From contig JADHUM010000033.1 of the NCBI GenBank assembly GCA_016784545.1, forward strand, positions 1 through 41,598: DNA of 41,598 nucleotides, in the 5' to 3' direction. Source of the DNA: Candidatus Neomarinimicrobiota bacterium (GTDB lineage: Bacteria; Fidelibacterota; UBA8477; JABMPR01). This document shows positions 25,223 to 34,624 of this stretch, piece by piece (position 1 is the first letter of the stretch; each line of letters starts with the position of its first letter). Position numbers and translations under genes: made by a program. The notes below the pieces were generated by a model. It did no database searches. It had not been told where the DNA came from and saw nothing but the letters and a program-made list of their open reading frames with translations.

Positions 25223-25815
25223 TATTTGGTTCCATAAAGTTTGTTGTTTTGAATATACTCTGAAACAACAGTTGGAACATAAAATCTTGTCATCCGATCC
25301 GCCTGGAATCGGTCTCTGATCTCTGTACTGCTGATTTCCATTCGGGGTAAATTTAAGAATTGGACCCGGTCGATAATATCAGCATCAATATCAGTTTTTT
25401 CGAATCTGGGGCGACGAGCTACGATGACTTGACTTTCGTCAAGAATTGCTTCCCAGTCCTTCCAGGATTTAAATTCAGCAAGGCTGTCACTACCAATTAA
25501 AAAGTGTAAATCCTTTGAGGAAATATTCTTTTTAACTTTCATCTCACGAATGGTATCGATGGTGTAGGATACACCCCCGCGTACTATTTCAATATCCGAA
25601 TACTCAAATTGGGAGATATCATTAATACAAAGTTTTAACATGGCAATTCTATGTTCAACGGGTGTAACTGGCTTGATTTCGAATTTATGGGGAGGTCTAT
25701 AAGCTGGGATGAATACTATTTTATTCAAATCCAGGGATTCTCTAATCGCCTCCGCAATGATAAAATGTGCATTGTGGGGTGGATCAAATGTACCGCCAAA
25801 GAGACAGACCTTCAA
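25222..25815 (-). CDS. nadD: Nicotinate-nucleotide adenylyltransferase
   Basis: 197 aa from a TTG at 25815, which gives the conserved start KVCLFGGTFDPPHNAHF. An earlier in-frame TTG at 25857 would overlap the upstream bamD-like gene by 32 bases. NadD converts nicotinate mononucleotide and ATP to deamido-NAD. The nucleotidyltransferase motif is HNAH in GGTFDPPHNAHF, with IPAYRPPHK, FLIGSDSLAEFKSWKDWEAIL, ARRPRF and the C-terminal ISSTEIRDR block all present. GAAGAAGTGAG precedes the TTG by about nine bases. Confidence 0.93.
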   Translation of the reverse strand: MKVCLFGGTFDPPHNAHFIIAEAIRESLDLNKIVFIPAYRPPHKFEIKPVTPVEHRIAMLKLCINDISQFEYSDIEIVRGGVSYTIDTIREMKVKKNISSKDLHFLIGSDSLAEFKSWKDWEAILDESQVIVARRPRFEKTDIDADIIDRVQFLNLPRMEISSTEIRDRFQADRMTRFYVPTVVSEYIQNNKLYGTK

Positions 25816-25825
25816 GGGGTTCGGC

Positions 25826-26623
25826 TCACTTCTTCGTGGAATCGGTTTCTGCGACAACTTTTTCGCCCAGAGTGCGCATTCTCAGCATTTCCTTTTGGGT
25901 AAGGTCATTCTTACCATTAAGTGCAATGGAGTTCATCAATTCTCTGGCCTCAGACCAACGACCCAGAGCAACCATATCTCCAGCTTTTCCCAGACGAGCT
26001 GATGCATATAAAGCAGTATCAGAATAATCATTTATGACATTATCATAGTAATAAATAGCCGATTCGTATTCACGTAGCGTATCATATAATTTTGCGCTCT
26101 CCAGTAATTTCCTGGCGAGCTTCTCACGCATTTCAAGTATACGTGTTTGGGCTTCCTCAGAATACTTGCTCGTTGGGTAAATATCCACAAAATCATAAAG
26201 ACTTCTTAAGGCCTTGTCAGTCATATCTCTGTCTAGACGGTAGTCTGGAGAGAGTTCACAGTAAGCTTCTGTCTTTTTCCAGAATGCATCTTCAACGAAG
26301 GGTGAATTTTTCATTCTGCGGATTAGACGATCATATTCACTAATCGCCAGCAGATATTCGTCTCGCTCAAAATAGGTTTCAGCGAGTTGAAACTGTGCGT
26401 CGTCAGCATAGGCCCCACCTGGATCATTGTAGATAATGAAGGTGAAGACTTCTTCTGCCTTGATATAATTATTTTTTTCGAAATAATCGAGCCCACGTTG
26501 ATAGGAATCTGCAATATTTGATGCGTCCATATCACTTTTCTTACTTGCACATTGTTGAAATGAGAACCCAATTAAAAGGAGACCAAGCACAATAAATGTA
26601 TTTCTGGTAGAGCGTTTAATCAA
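25826..26623 (-). CDS. bamD: Outer membrane assembly lipoprotein, BamD/YfiO-like
   Basis: 265 aa, starting at TTG with a perfect GGAGGT six bases upstream. The signal peptide (IVLGLLLIGFSFQQC) ends at Cys25, although the lipobox (FQQC) is not the usual L-[AS]-[GA]-C. The mature part is a set of tetratricopeptide-like helical pairs: YQRGLDYFEKNNYIKAEEVFTFIIYNDPGGAYADDAQFQLAETYFERDEYLLAISEYDRLIR and so on, the order and spacing of BamD. BamD is a periplasmic lipoprotein of the BAM complex that inserts barrels into the outer membrane. This fits the surrounding barrel genes. It overlaps the DUF5683-like gene by four bases. Confidence 0.88.
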   Translation of the reverse strand: MIKRSTRNTFIVLGLLLIGFSFQQCASKKSDMDASNIADSYQRGLDYFEKNNYIKAEEVFTFIIYNDPGGAYADDAQFQLAETYFERDEYLLAISEYDRLIRRMKNSPFVEDAFWKKTEAYCELSPDYRLDRDMTDKALRSLYDFVDIYPTSKYSEEAQTRILEMREKLARKLLESAKLYDTLREYESAIYYYDNVINDYSDTALYASARLGKAGDMVALGRWSEARELMNSIALNGKNDLTQKEMLRMRTLGEKVVAETDSTKK

Positions 26624-27336
26624 AATGTTACCTCCATCGTGATGCCTCTCGAGACATTCAGCGGATTAATATAGAATTTTCCAGCGAAACTAGTTGATTC
26701 AAATGATGTCAAATCTGTGCCCAAGGCAGCATCAAACGCACTAATCAAATGGTTGACCATGATCAGTGTCCCTGCAATTTGTGCATTGCGGTACCATTGA
26801 TTGGATTGTGTACGCATATCGACATAGGTACTTTTGTTAGGTGTTAAATCGTTGTCATCCTTGAGTGATATATCGTCCCAGCCACAAACGAATTCAGGAT
26901 ACTTGCTAATATTTTCGTAGAAATGATGGTCCCGGATAGGTTGTATGATTCCTTCAGAATCAATGTATGTAGGCATATTGTGGGTTCTGAGATTACCGCA
27001 AGCAGTTTCACCATTATCACTAAACGACCATACCGTGTAATCCCAATGCGCATCCCCAAACAATTTGAACTCTGATTCCTTATCTGTCCCGGCTTTGAAA
27101 TTTGACTGATAGCCATAAATACCTGCTATCTCGGCAGTAACGTATACTATTCCACGGATTTTATTTCCATTTTCCCATTGACCCCAACCCGGAATAATCA
27201 AAGACTTCATAAAGTTCTTCACCATACGCTTGTCTACTTTGAGTTTTGCAGGAGTTTCCAGAGCGTAGATGTTGGATACGAGTAACAGGCTCATGAGAAC
27301 CATGATGGATATGTTTTTAAATCTATTCAAAACCAA
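26620..27336 (-). CDS. DUF5683-like envelope protein
   Basis: 238 aa from a TTG at 27336, chosen because GGAAGG stands six bases before it; the frame is open to an ATG at 27372 inside the upstream gene. A signal peptide (hydrophobic IMVLMSLLLVSNIYA) precedes the mature start. The segment KNFMKSLIIPGWGQWENGNKIRGIVYVTAEIAGIYGY is the hallmark of DUF5683-type proteins, in which a P-G-x-G-Q helix is followed by a second helix, and a third hydrophobic stretch (AQIAGTLIMVNHLISAFDA) occurs near the C-terminus. The molecular role is unknown. The ~90-residue loop between helices contains two cysteines (NGETACGNLR and EFVCGWDD) that could form a periplasmic disulfide. The end (KFYINPLNVSRGITMEVTF) looks like an outer-membrane strand. 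Confidence 0.72.
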   Translation of the reverse strand: MVLNRFKNISIMVLMSLLLVSNIYALETPAKLKVDKRMVKNFMKSLIIPGWGQWENGNKIRGIVYVTAEIAGIYGYQSNFKAGTDKESEFKLFGDAHWDYTVWSFSDNGETACGNLRTHNMPTYIDSEGIIQPIRDHHFYENISKYPEFVCGWDDISLKDDNDLTPNKSTYVDMRTQSNQWYRNAQIAGTLIMVNHLISAFDAALGTDLTSFESTSFAGKFYINPLNVSRGITMEVTF

Positions 27337-30300
27337 ATAGTACCTTCCAGTAAAAACGCCATTCTCCACCATAGCTGATTACCTCTCCATTATTGGTAGT
27401 GACATCTAATTCATCCATTCCATAATAAGCTCCAAACTCAAAGGCAGTGGGAAAAGCATAGTATGAGTTCAGGGCCAGTCTTAAATCCACTCCGATATCG
27501 CGGACCACCTCAATCTGATCACCTTCATGTTGCATCCAGGCGGATAGATCATCCGGTGTTACCATATCTGGATCAGCTGCCCATATGGCTCCAAACTGGC
27601 CATGGAAGCCTAGATAGAGGTCACGAATTGTGAGATGTGCAACACGGTTGTAATTGTCCCTGAATAGTGGAAACCTCAATGATGTCGTAGATACCAGTCG
27701 ACGGGTCCCCTTTAGTGAATAAAATGGATACCCTTTTAATCCGGGCATTCCACCACCAAACTCCCAGAAAAAATCATCAATGGCATTATTGTCAATCAGG
27801 TTGAGATCTGTAGTATTGGAAACAACAATGTTGCCGGGAATTGGCAGTAGATATCCGTAGAAAGCGGAAGCATTGAGCTTCAGGTAGCGATTATTGCTAA
27901 AGATATTCCCCCAACGTTCTGTTGATTCATCATAGCCGTAATGATCAAGAAAATTATGGTGATTATCTCGGAGAGATAGGCTGGCTTTGTAGCCAGAGGG
28001 GTTTATCCCCCGCTCTTGCCGGATATTGATACGAGACATATCCCATTTTATTCCCCAGTCCCAGCCCTTGTAGTAGTCATAGCTGATGCCGCCACCTGGC
28101 AGATTATTAGGTCCAACAGTGTGCACAGCGATGGCTGTACGATAATTGGATGCAGAGATATCCAGTTTTAACGCATGAATTGGTGGTACACGAATGTCTG
28201 CCGATAACACGCCTTGCGATAAACTGAAAGTTAGATCGCTGTCTGCAGGATATACCCCGTAAAGCAATTCCTCAGTCGTGTGACGAACCATCTGATAGAA
28301 TTCGAAGGTCAGGGTGGGCAAGAAACCCTTATACTGGGCCGACAGGAATAAATCCATGTCAAGATTGGGAGCAAGTCCAAATCCACCAATCATGGAGTAA
28401 TTACTGATGATTTCATCTGAGAAAAAGTAGAAACCGGGTTTAAAGAGGACATCATTCTTCGACTGATCCATTTCAATCTGCAGACGAGGAAGCAGGAATA
28501 AGGGACCTGCACGAAAAGCGTATTCAGTAGCGCTTAACTGACTCTCATGTCGTGTCCAGGTTGGCGCAATTATTCTGTGGACGGATTCAGCAAGTGGTGC
28601 AGTTTGAACCTGTATCAATTCTGATTCATCAAGCACAGCAATGTTAAAGCCCAGACTATCATATAGTGAATAATATAGCTTTTCTTTTTGCCATTCTGCC
28701 TGGAAGGCACCACCAACTACATTGGTGACACGGGGATTGTCCCTGGTTTGGAGGTCAAACTTGTAAATGTTGAAAATACCAGTTCGATCATCGCTATAAT
28801 AAATAATTGAATCACCCCTGAAAACCGGGTCACGTTCATCCCAAACTGATGTGAGCAGCGGCTCAATTACACCACTGGATAAATGATAAACAGCAATATC
28901 GCGATTGCTCCCGGAGGTGTAGTCGAAAATGATCCGATCTCCCTGAGGGGACCATTTCGGGACATAAACCTGAGTGCCAGGTTCAAAAAAGGTTAGTTGT
29001 TGTACGCTGTCAGGAGTACCGGGAAATGCCAGACAAAGGTTATTGGTGCCGTCCCGTAAATTCACAAAAGCAATCTTATCAGCCTGGGGCGACCAGGTTG
29101 GATTTTTTACCCGCTCACCAAAAGTAAGTTGACGTTCATCCTTTAGGCTGTCTGGGTGAACAATAAACAAATCTGAGAATCTCGATCCGCTAATCAGGAG
29201 TTGGCATCGTTCACAGGTGGAAACCTGATTGCCAGATAGGAAGGGTTTGATGCTGTGGCTAGAGTGATCGGGGGTGCGAGGATCAGGGATTCCCCCATCA
29301 TAATATTCCTTACGTGCATAAACCAGATGGCCTCCATCAGGACTCCAGTCGAAACCTTCAACTCCTGGGAGAACTTTGCTTGCCTCATCAGAGCTATCTT
29401 TAATAAATAAAGCGGTTCTGGAGAGATAGGTTTCACCAGCGCTGGAGATAAAGCCCAGTTTGCTGCCTGTTGAATTGAAGCTTGGATAGTGGTTTGCGTC
29501 CCCCTCGCGTTGGACAAAGTGGATGGGACTGATAGCTTCATCATCATTATATGAATGCGACTGTCTTGCTGCAAGGGATGCAACCCAGTCAGACCATAGG
29601 CTGTTTGCTGACATACCCGTTTCGGCTTCAAAGGCGTTATAGAAGCCATAACTCAGGGGATTACTAATACGATCCGTAATCCTTTTTATGACATCTTGCC
29701 CAAACTCCTGGGCCAGATAGCGTACAAATCCAAAGCCATGGTCATAGACACTTTCATTGCCGATTCCAACTTTACCAAATCCATCCATCTCGTTAAGTGT
29801 CAAGACTTTATCATAGCTAATACGATCTCGTAAGATCATATCTCGATTGCTATCCCACCAATCCCAGCGTGTGGTATCATTTTGGTATTGGGCAATTCCT
29901 TCAGCCCACCACATGGGAACAACAACAGACGGAATCGGATATGAAGCGATACCATTGGGATAGCCATATAGAACATCTTCTCTTCGCTCTGGCTCATATG
30001 AAATCACCTGGAGATATGCAGCAGGTACATTCCCATGCATTTTCCGAGAGGCTCTCAAGCTTATGATGTGAGTAAACTCGTGGGTGATGACATCACGCAG
30101 CCAGTAGTGAGATCCTCTTAAGCTATAATCCAGAGGCATGGCCCATATTTCGATCTTATTGTCAAAATAATAAGCGCCACCGTTGGCATAATCATCTGTA
30201 TCCCGGATGATAAGATGTGTCTTTTCCTCGGGTTCATAGTTGTATAGGGATGTAATCCCATCATAGATATCATCGGCAACGTGGAGAGCTTCGTTGGCCG

Positions 30301-30442
30301 TCCATTCAGTGTTTTGATGATAGTGCACGATGAAGTGTTCACCTTCAATGGTTTTCCATTCCAACTCAGGATGATTGAACCCCTGAGCAAAAAGCAGGCT
30401 TCCTGTGGACAGGATGGGGAGTATGTATTTCACAATGTTCAT
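27323..30442 (-). CDS. Secreted gluzincin (peptidase MA-like) with PD40 propeller and C-terminal beta-barrel
   Basis: 1039 aa from the ATG at 30442, which overlaps the upstream stop by four bases; earlier codons lie inside that gene. Signal peptide about 1-20 (cleavage near FAQ-G). The zinc peptidase domain has HEFTH (121-125) and the downstream third-ligand motif WWAEGIAQY (Glu181), with all catalytic residues kept. About 330-640 carries repeated WSPxGxxIxF units (FDWSPDGGHLVYAR, PTWSPQADKIAFVN, PKWSPQGDRIIFDY), i.e. a TolB-like propeller. The remaining ~380 residues are amphipathic strands ending in Phe-rich YWKVLFGFE, consistent with an outer-membrane barrel. It may be a surface-anchored peptidase. 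Substrate unknown. It is followed by the DUF5683-like gene with a short overlap. Confidence 0.85.
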   Translation of the reverse strand: MNIVKYILPILSTGSLLFAQGFNHPELEWKTIEGEHFIVHYHQNTEWTANEALHVADDIYDGITSLYNYEPEEKTHLIIRDTDDYANGGAYYFDNKIEIWAMPLDYSLRGSHYWLRDVITHEFTHIISLRASRKMHGNVPAAYLQVISYEPERREDVLYGYPNGIASYPIPSVVVPMWWAEGIAQYQNDTTRWDWWDSNRDMILRDRISYDKVLTLNEMDGFGKVGIGNESVYDHGFGFVRYLAQEFGQDVIKRITDRISNPLSYGFYNAFEAETGMSANSLWSDWVASLAARQSHSYNDDEAISPIHFVQREGDANHYPSFNSTGSKLGFISSAGETYLSRTALFIKDSSDEASKVLPGVEGFDWSPDGGHLVYARKEYYDGGIPDPRTPDHSSHSIKPFLSGNQVSTCERCQLLISGSRFSDLFIVHPDSLKDERQLTFGERVKNPTWSPQADKIAFVNLRDGTNNLCLAFPGTPDSVQQLTFFEPGTQVYVPKWSPQGDRIIFDYTSGSNRDIAVYHLSSGVIEPLLTSVWDERDPVFRGDSIIYYSDDRTGIFNIYKFDLQTRDNPRVTNVVGGAFQAEWQKEKLYYSLYDSLGFNIAVLDESELIQVQTAPLAESVHRIIAPTWTRHESQLSATEYAFRAGPLFLLPRLQIEMDQSKNDVLFKPGFYFFSDEIISNYSMIGGFGLAPNLDMDLFLSAQYKGFLPTLTFEFYQMVRHTTEELLYGVYPADSDLTFSLSQGVLSADIRVPPIHALKLDISASNYRTAIAVHTVGPNNLPGGGISYDYYKGWDWGIKWDMSRINIRQERGINPSGYKASLSLRDNHHNFLDHYGYDESTERWGNIFSNNRYLKLNASAFYGYLLPIPGNIVVSNTTDLNLIDNNAIDDFFWEFGGGMPGLKGYPFYSLKGTRRLVSTTSLRFPLFRDNYNRVAHLTIRDLYLGFHGQFGAIWAADPDMVTPDDLSAWMQHEGDQIEVVRDIGVDLRLALNSYYAFPTAFEFGAYYGMDELDVTTNNGEVISYGGEWRFYWKVLFGFE

Positions 30443-33249
30443 CGAATAACAGCTATCTTGATTATCTCTGATGATTTCCCAGCCACTATTTGGGCGAGGT
30501 AAACACCATTGGATACATCTGATGCATCCCAGACCCATTCGTTATAGCTATTGCGTTGAAGTTTGTCCAGTTCAACCTGGACCACCTGGGCCCCATTCAT
30601 AGAGAATATTTCAATGCTCCAGGTATCTACATCTCCCAACCAGGCACGGATGGTCGTAGCGTTGCCTTTGATTGGATTTGGGTAATTATATACAGAACTG
30701 GATTGGAGTGTGGGTGCAGTTGAAGGTGCCACTATTGGGGTTTCAGTAACTCGATTTCCAGCTCGGTTACCCTGTGGATCTGACCAAAAAGCAATCCCTT
30801 CTATGGTCTGATCATATTCAAAATAGAGGAGTTCCTGATCACTGAGAATCAAGGTTAAGCCATTTGTAGAACTGAGGGAATTTTCCACACTTCTGGTAAC
30901 CTGGGGCAAGACACCACTGTCTAGCAATTCTCCTTCCAAATCGAATATGGAATACCCATTGGCATGTCTTAAAAATATAGTGAGTTGGCCATCAATTGTT
31001 GAACCAACTACTGGATTGCCAAAATATGGTTCTGTGTGGAAAGGATTACCGCTATAAGCTATTCCGACCTGATTGATAATCTTGATTGTATTTTCAAAGA
31101 AGAGGCCAATCTCATAGTAGCCGTCCAGATCGGCATCCAGAGGAATGATATGGAGGGGTTTTTCAACAGTAATTAAAACAACTTCCTCAGAAGGCAAATG
31201 AGATATTTTTAAGGCATTTTCAGCAGTAGACCATGAAAAAACATCTATAGCTTCTGGAACGGCCATAGAGAGGTCATCAGGTCCCCTAAACAGCGTCACA
31301 CCTGCAGGTTTAGGATTGTCAGAAAATTCTGAATAAAAAGATTGTATCCCTGATGTCGTCTGGAATCTTGCTATGGGTGGACCCGGTAGTGGTCCTTCTA
31401 TGATACTTTGCCCAAGCGCATCAAACCACTTGACCAGAGCAAATCCACCATCTTTTTCAGCAAAATACGATAAGGTCAGTTGGCCACTCTGATTAATTAT
31501 AATTTCGAAGGGATTGCTCACCCTCGTATTAGGATGTGAATCACCAGTTTCCACATTGATAAAATGTGTGCTTGTGGTCATGTTTGGAAATATCCAGGGA
31601 TATCGGAAATGAAAGGTACTATCGCCTTCGCCATGGAGAATATCTGCTGGAGATAGAACCGAACTTGGTGTTTGTGTCAACCCACCCTCTTCGAATGAGG
31701 TCATGACTATTTGTGTAGAATCCTTGTTAAAGGCCCACAGACTGTTTGCTGTTGCCCCCCATCCTAAAAAGCTGGAAATAGAGTCTTTCACAACCAATCT
31801 ATCAGATGAAATCGAAAAGCTCATGGAAGAACCATTTTTAGAAATATTTTCAATTTTCAAGTGGCTGGGAGCCCCAGAATTGGATGTTGTTGCAGGAAAG
31901 GTGCTTGAGCTGAAATTGAGAAGACTATCCCCGACAATGTCCTCATAGCGATTAAGATGAAACCATCCCTCATTCCCTGCAAACCATGGATCAAACCACC
32001 AACCGGTTTCCAGATAGTCAGCAAAGAGCAATTGAGTGGCATATCCCATATCCTGGGCACCATCAGCTTCCACGAAATCTACCATCTGGATATTCCCGCC
32101 ATTGGGATTATCATCAGTGTATCGTGCGGTTTCATCAATATGCCAGATATTGAGTCCATTGCCTGGCAAACCGGCATGCTGCTCATCGACCTGAACAACC
32201 ACCCCATTTGCACTAAGAACGACTGAAACCGTATCAAAACCTGGCTCGTCAATCCAAAGTGGCATACTACTGGGATGCAGCAGATTTCTCTGGCGGTTTT
32301 CAATGAGATAGTACTCGGTATCGCTTATGGAAATTTTTACTGGTGGATCATCAACGCTAACTAAGACTGTATCCCCAATTCCTCTCACGTCAGGTAGGGT
32401 CCAGCCCTTTTCAATCCTGGTGAAAGGATCAGGATAGGCTGGTACGATACCATGAAAATTATTTGAGCCCTGATCCATAAGGGCAAATCCACCTACAAGA
32501 GAAACCCCTGTTTCAGTATTGTATAAGGGTGGTAAATCAAGATGAAAGCCGATCATTAACGCCAGGGTCCCGTTTAAGGCGACCTGATAAAAGCAGGGGT
32601 CTTCTGCATCCTCAAAAAGGGTGCGTGTTTCTTCATATTGAAGAAAATTTTGTGACTCTGGTATGATGATTAGATCAGAAAGATTGCCTTCATTGGTTTG
32701 AAGAAAACCATACGCTCCGAAATCTGGCTGTGAAAGATAGGCTGAGGGAATGTTTCCTGGTGTGGGATCAAGTGCAAATGCGAAATCACCACCCATGCCT
32801 GCATGGGCAAGAATGATTGTAGTATACTCATCAAAATTGACATCAGGATCTGCCAGGGCGATGACATCTCGACTCAACTCAAAAAGTTTTTCTGTTTCAT
32901 CATATGCTTCTAGATATGGATGATAGTAGAGCATCTCATGGGGCAATAGGTAAACATCATCCTCATTCAGTGGATAAACGGCTGATTCAGCAATATTTAC
33001 CTGAACCGCCCCATCACTAACCCGCTGCCAGTAGTTTTCCATGGCAGTGAGGTGATCCTGAAAATAGCTGCGATCATGAGGAGGTGGGTCCAGTGACCAG
33101 TCCGTACAATCGAGATCAACAGTGTCTTCCAGGACAAAGCTTCCATCCCCAGTTGTTGCCGGTGATGAGTCCGTTTGAAAGGCTACTCGAAGTACAGCAA
33201 CCTTCAGCTCCTGCCCTGATAAGGATAGGACTGACAGAATAGTCAGCAA
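30439..33249 (-). CDS. M6 metalloprotease-like protein lacking the zinc site, with type IX-like sorting domain
   Basis: 936 aa from a TTG at 33249. An upstream in-frame stretch to about 33273 adds an Arg before the hydrophobic region but has no standard start codon. The signal peptide is short (LTILSVLSLSG). The N-terminal ~290 residues follow the M6/immune-inhibitor-A plan (VAFQTD, the IILAHAGMGGDF segment, LPPLYN, GGFALMDQGSNN, PFTRIEKGW). However, the metzincin HExGHxxGxxD is replaced by LMIGFHLDLPP (231-241), so zinc binding and catalysis should be lost. Beta-rich regions follow. The last ~80 residues begin YNYPNPIKGNATTIRAW and end GVYLAQIVAGKSSEIIKIAVIR, which fits a type A C-terminal sorting domain. 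It is flanked by PorV-like and active gluzincin genes. Confidence 0.82.
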   Translation of the reverse strand: MLTILSVLSLSGQELKVAVLRVAFQTDSSPATTGDGSFVLEDTVDLDCTDWSLDPPPHDRSYFQDHLTAMENYWQRVSDGAVQVNIAESAVYPLNEDDVYLLPHEMLYYHPYLEAYDETEKLFELSRDVIALADPDVNFDEYTTIILAHAGMGGDFAFALDPTPGNIPSAYLSQPDFGAYGFLQTNEGNLSDLIIIPESQNFLQYEETRTLFEDAEDPCFYQVALNGTLALMIGFHLDLPPLYNTETGVSLVGGFALMDQGSNNFHGIVPAYPDPFTRIEKGWTLPDVRGIGDTVLVSVDDPPVKISISDTEYYLIENRQRNLLHPSSMPLWIDEPGFDTVSVVLSANGVVVQVDEQHAGLPGNGLNIWHIDETARYTDDNPNGGNIQMVDFVEADGAQDMGYATQLLFADYLETGWWFDPWFAGNEGWFHLNRYEDIVGDSLLNFSSSTFPATTSNSGAPSHLKIENISKNGSSMSFSISSDRLVVKDSISSFLGWGATANSLWAFNKDSTQIVMTSFEEGGLTQTPSSVLSPADILHGEGDSTFHFRYPWIFPNMTTSTHFINVETGDSHPNTRVSNPFEIIINQSGQLTLSYFAEKDGGFALVKWFDALGQSIIEGPLPGPPIARFQTTSGIQSFYSEFSDNPKPAGVTLFRGPDDLSMAVPEAIDVFSWSTAENALKISHLPSEEVVLITVEKPLHIIPLDADLDGYYEIGLFFENTIKIINQVGIAYSGNPFHTEPYFGNPVVGSTIDGQLTIFLRHANGYSIFDLEGELLDSGVLPQVTRSVENSLSSTNGLTLILSDQELLYFEYDQTIEGIAFWSDPQGNRAGNRVTETPIVAPSTAPTLQSSSVYNYPNPIKGNATTIRAWLGDVDTWSIEIFSMNGAQVVQVELDKLQRNSYNEWVWDASDVSNGVYLAQIVAGKSSEIIKIAVIR

Positions 33250-33337
33250 TAATCTTACTGTGAATTGATTGATATTATCCCCGCGAGCTTTTGAGGGTTA
33301 AAAATTATGGATCGATGACCAGATTGATCCGATCATC

Positions 33338-34603
33338 CTAAAATTTTAACATAAGCGAGAATCGCATGGTATTGTTCAGAGGGTGTGTTTCCTCTGCCAC
33401 GGTATAGCCAAAATCAAAGCCATAGTTTCCATAGCGCAATCCGGCACCAACTGTAGGCGTGGTAATTTTACCCTCAGAGTCATAGTAATAGCCTCCACGT
33501 ATGGCAAACATTTCATTATACCAATATTCAAGACCTACACTATGGATCAGTGATTTAAATTCGTCAGCCGGACTTCTGTCATCGCTATTACCAACCTCAA
33601 GTAGTCCATTGTTTCCATATAATCCACCTTCTACAGCAGATGAATCAGGACCATATCCTCCAATAACGCGATCATCATCCATGTTGCGATCACCACCAAG
33701 ATACCAGTCGTCTAGAAAAGAAGTGAAGATTCCTTTCCACCATGAATCAGTGTGAGCAATTTCATTCTGTCCATCTTTATTGTAATTTCCAGAAGGATCT
33801 TCATTGCCATCTTCATTATAGCCGCCAATTTTCAAATCACCGTCCCAATCCATGGATGCATATTCACCAACCAGTAGTTTGTTTACATCATAGACCACAT
33901 TCAATCGGTTGTACTTTGAGTCGTACACACGCATGTTGAAACCAAGTTTCAAGTTCGTAGGTAGTGGATCAGCTTGTTCTTTATCGTTGAAAATAACTTT
34001 GGGACCCAGGTTAGCCACCATGGCACCAAGATCCAGCTTGCCACCCAAATATCCCTTACTCAGGTACCCCACATCAAAACCAAAATTAGTCGCTGTTCCT
34101 TTGGTCTTCTCAGTACCGACATTTTTATCCGTAAGGTGCTGATATAAAATTTTAAAGTTAAAACCCACACTAGAATTCTCAGATATCATTGTGGCATAAC
34201 TTATTGCCCCTGAAGAGAAATAGGTCAGGAAGGTTCCAAGTGAAGTCCCATTTGCATCGGTATACTGCTGCTTACCAGCATTCAGGTAGATAATATGTCC
34301 ACCAAAGACTCCGAGACCCTCTACAGGAGCTCTTCCAGCCAGAAAATCATAGTACATATCATCTACAAGACCAGGAAGCCAATTCACATGCATTCCAGAG
34401 ACCTCATAGCCACTTTGAAATCCAAGCCCGGCAGGATTCCAGTAGGTTGCGTAGGAGTCATCTGCAAGAGCAACTTGTGCTTCACCCATACCACCAGCCC
34501 GTGCACCAGGGGCGATTAACAGAAATAATGCACTCTGTGAGAATGCCACTGACAGAAACATCAGACTTCCGATGGTGAGATTTAAAAATTTATTCATTTT
34601 CAT
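33338..34603 (-). CDS. PorV/PorQ-family outer membrane barrel protein
   Basis: 421 aa from the ATG at 34603, preceded by AGGAG ten bases upstream; in-frame ATG 34624 directly follows a T-tract and is less likely. A signal peptide ends near FSQ. The mature start SALFLLIAPGARAGGMGEAQVALADDSYATYWNPAGLGF is diagnostic of the PorV/PorQ family. In type IX secretion, PorV receives cargo bearing a C-terminal sorting domain at the outer membrane, and the next gene downstream encodes such a protein. The last strand ends RFSLMLKF with terminal Phe, as for BAM substrates. Residues ~250-345 form an acidic, Gly/Asp/Asn-rich insert that looks like a long loop. It begins the 22-kb - strand gene run and has its own promoter and leader hairpin. 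Confidence 0.85.
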   Translation of the reverse strand: MKMNKFLNLTIGSLMFLSVAFSQSALFLLIAPGARAGGMGEAQVALADDSYATYWNPAGLGFQSGYEVSGMHVNWLPGLVDDMYYDFLAGRAPVEGLGVFGGHIIYLNAGKQQYTDANGTSLGTFLTYFSSGAISYATMISENSSVGFNFKILYQHLTDKNVGTEKTKGTATNFGFDVGYLSKGYLGGKLDLGAMVANLGPKVIFNDKEQADPLPTNLKLGFNMRVYDSKYNRLNVVYDVNKLLVGEYASMDWDGDLKIGGYNEDGNEDPSGNYNKDGQNEIAHTDSWWKGIFTSFLDDWYLGGDRNMDDDRVIGGYGPDSSAVEGGLYGNNGLLEVGNSDDRSPADEFKSLIHSVGLEYWYNEMFAIRGGYYYDSEGKITTPTVGAGLRYGNYGFDFGYTVAEETHPLNNTMRFSLMLKF

Positions 34604-34624
34604 TCTAACTAACTCCTCATTCAT

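Noticed and set aside
29194-29649. 151-aa frame within the gluzincin-barrel gene, same strand but another frame
   Set aside because: The main frame has clear PD40 repeats here; the alternative frame has no motif or start signal.
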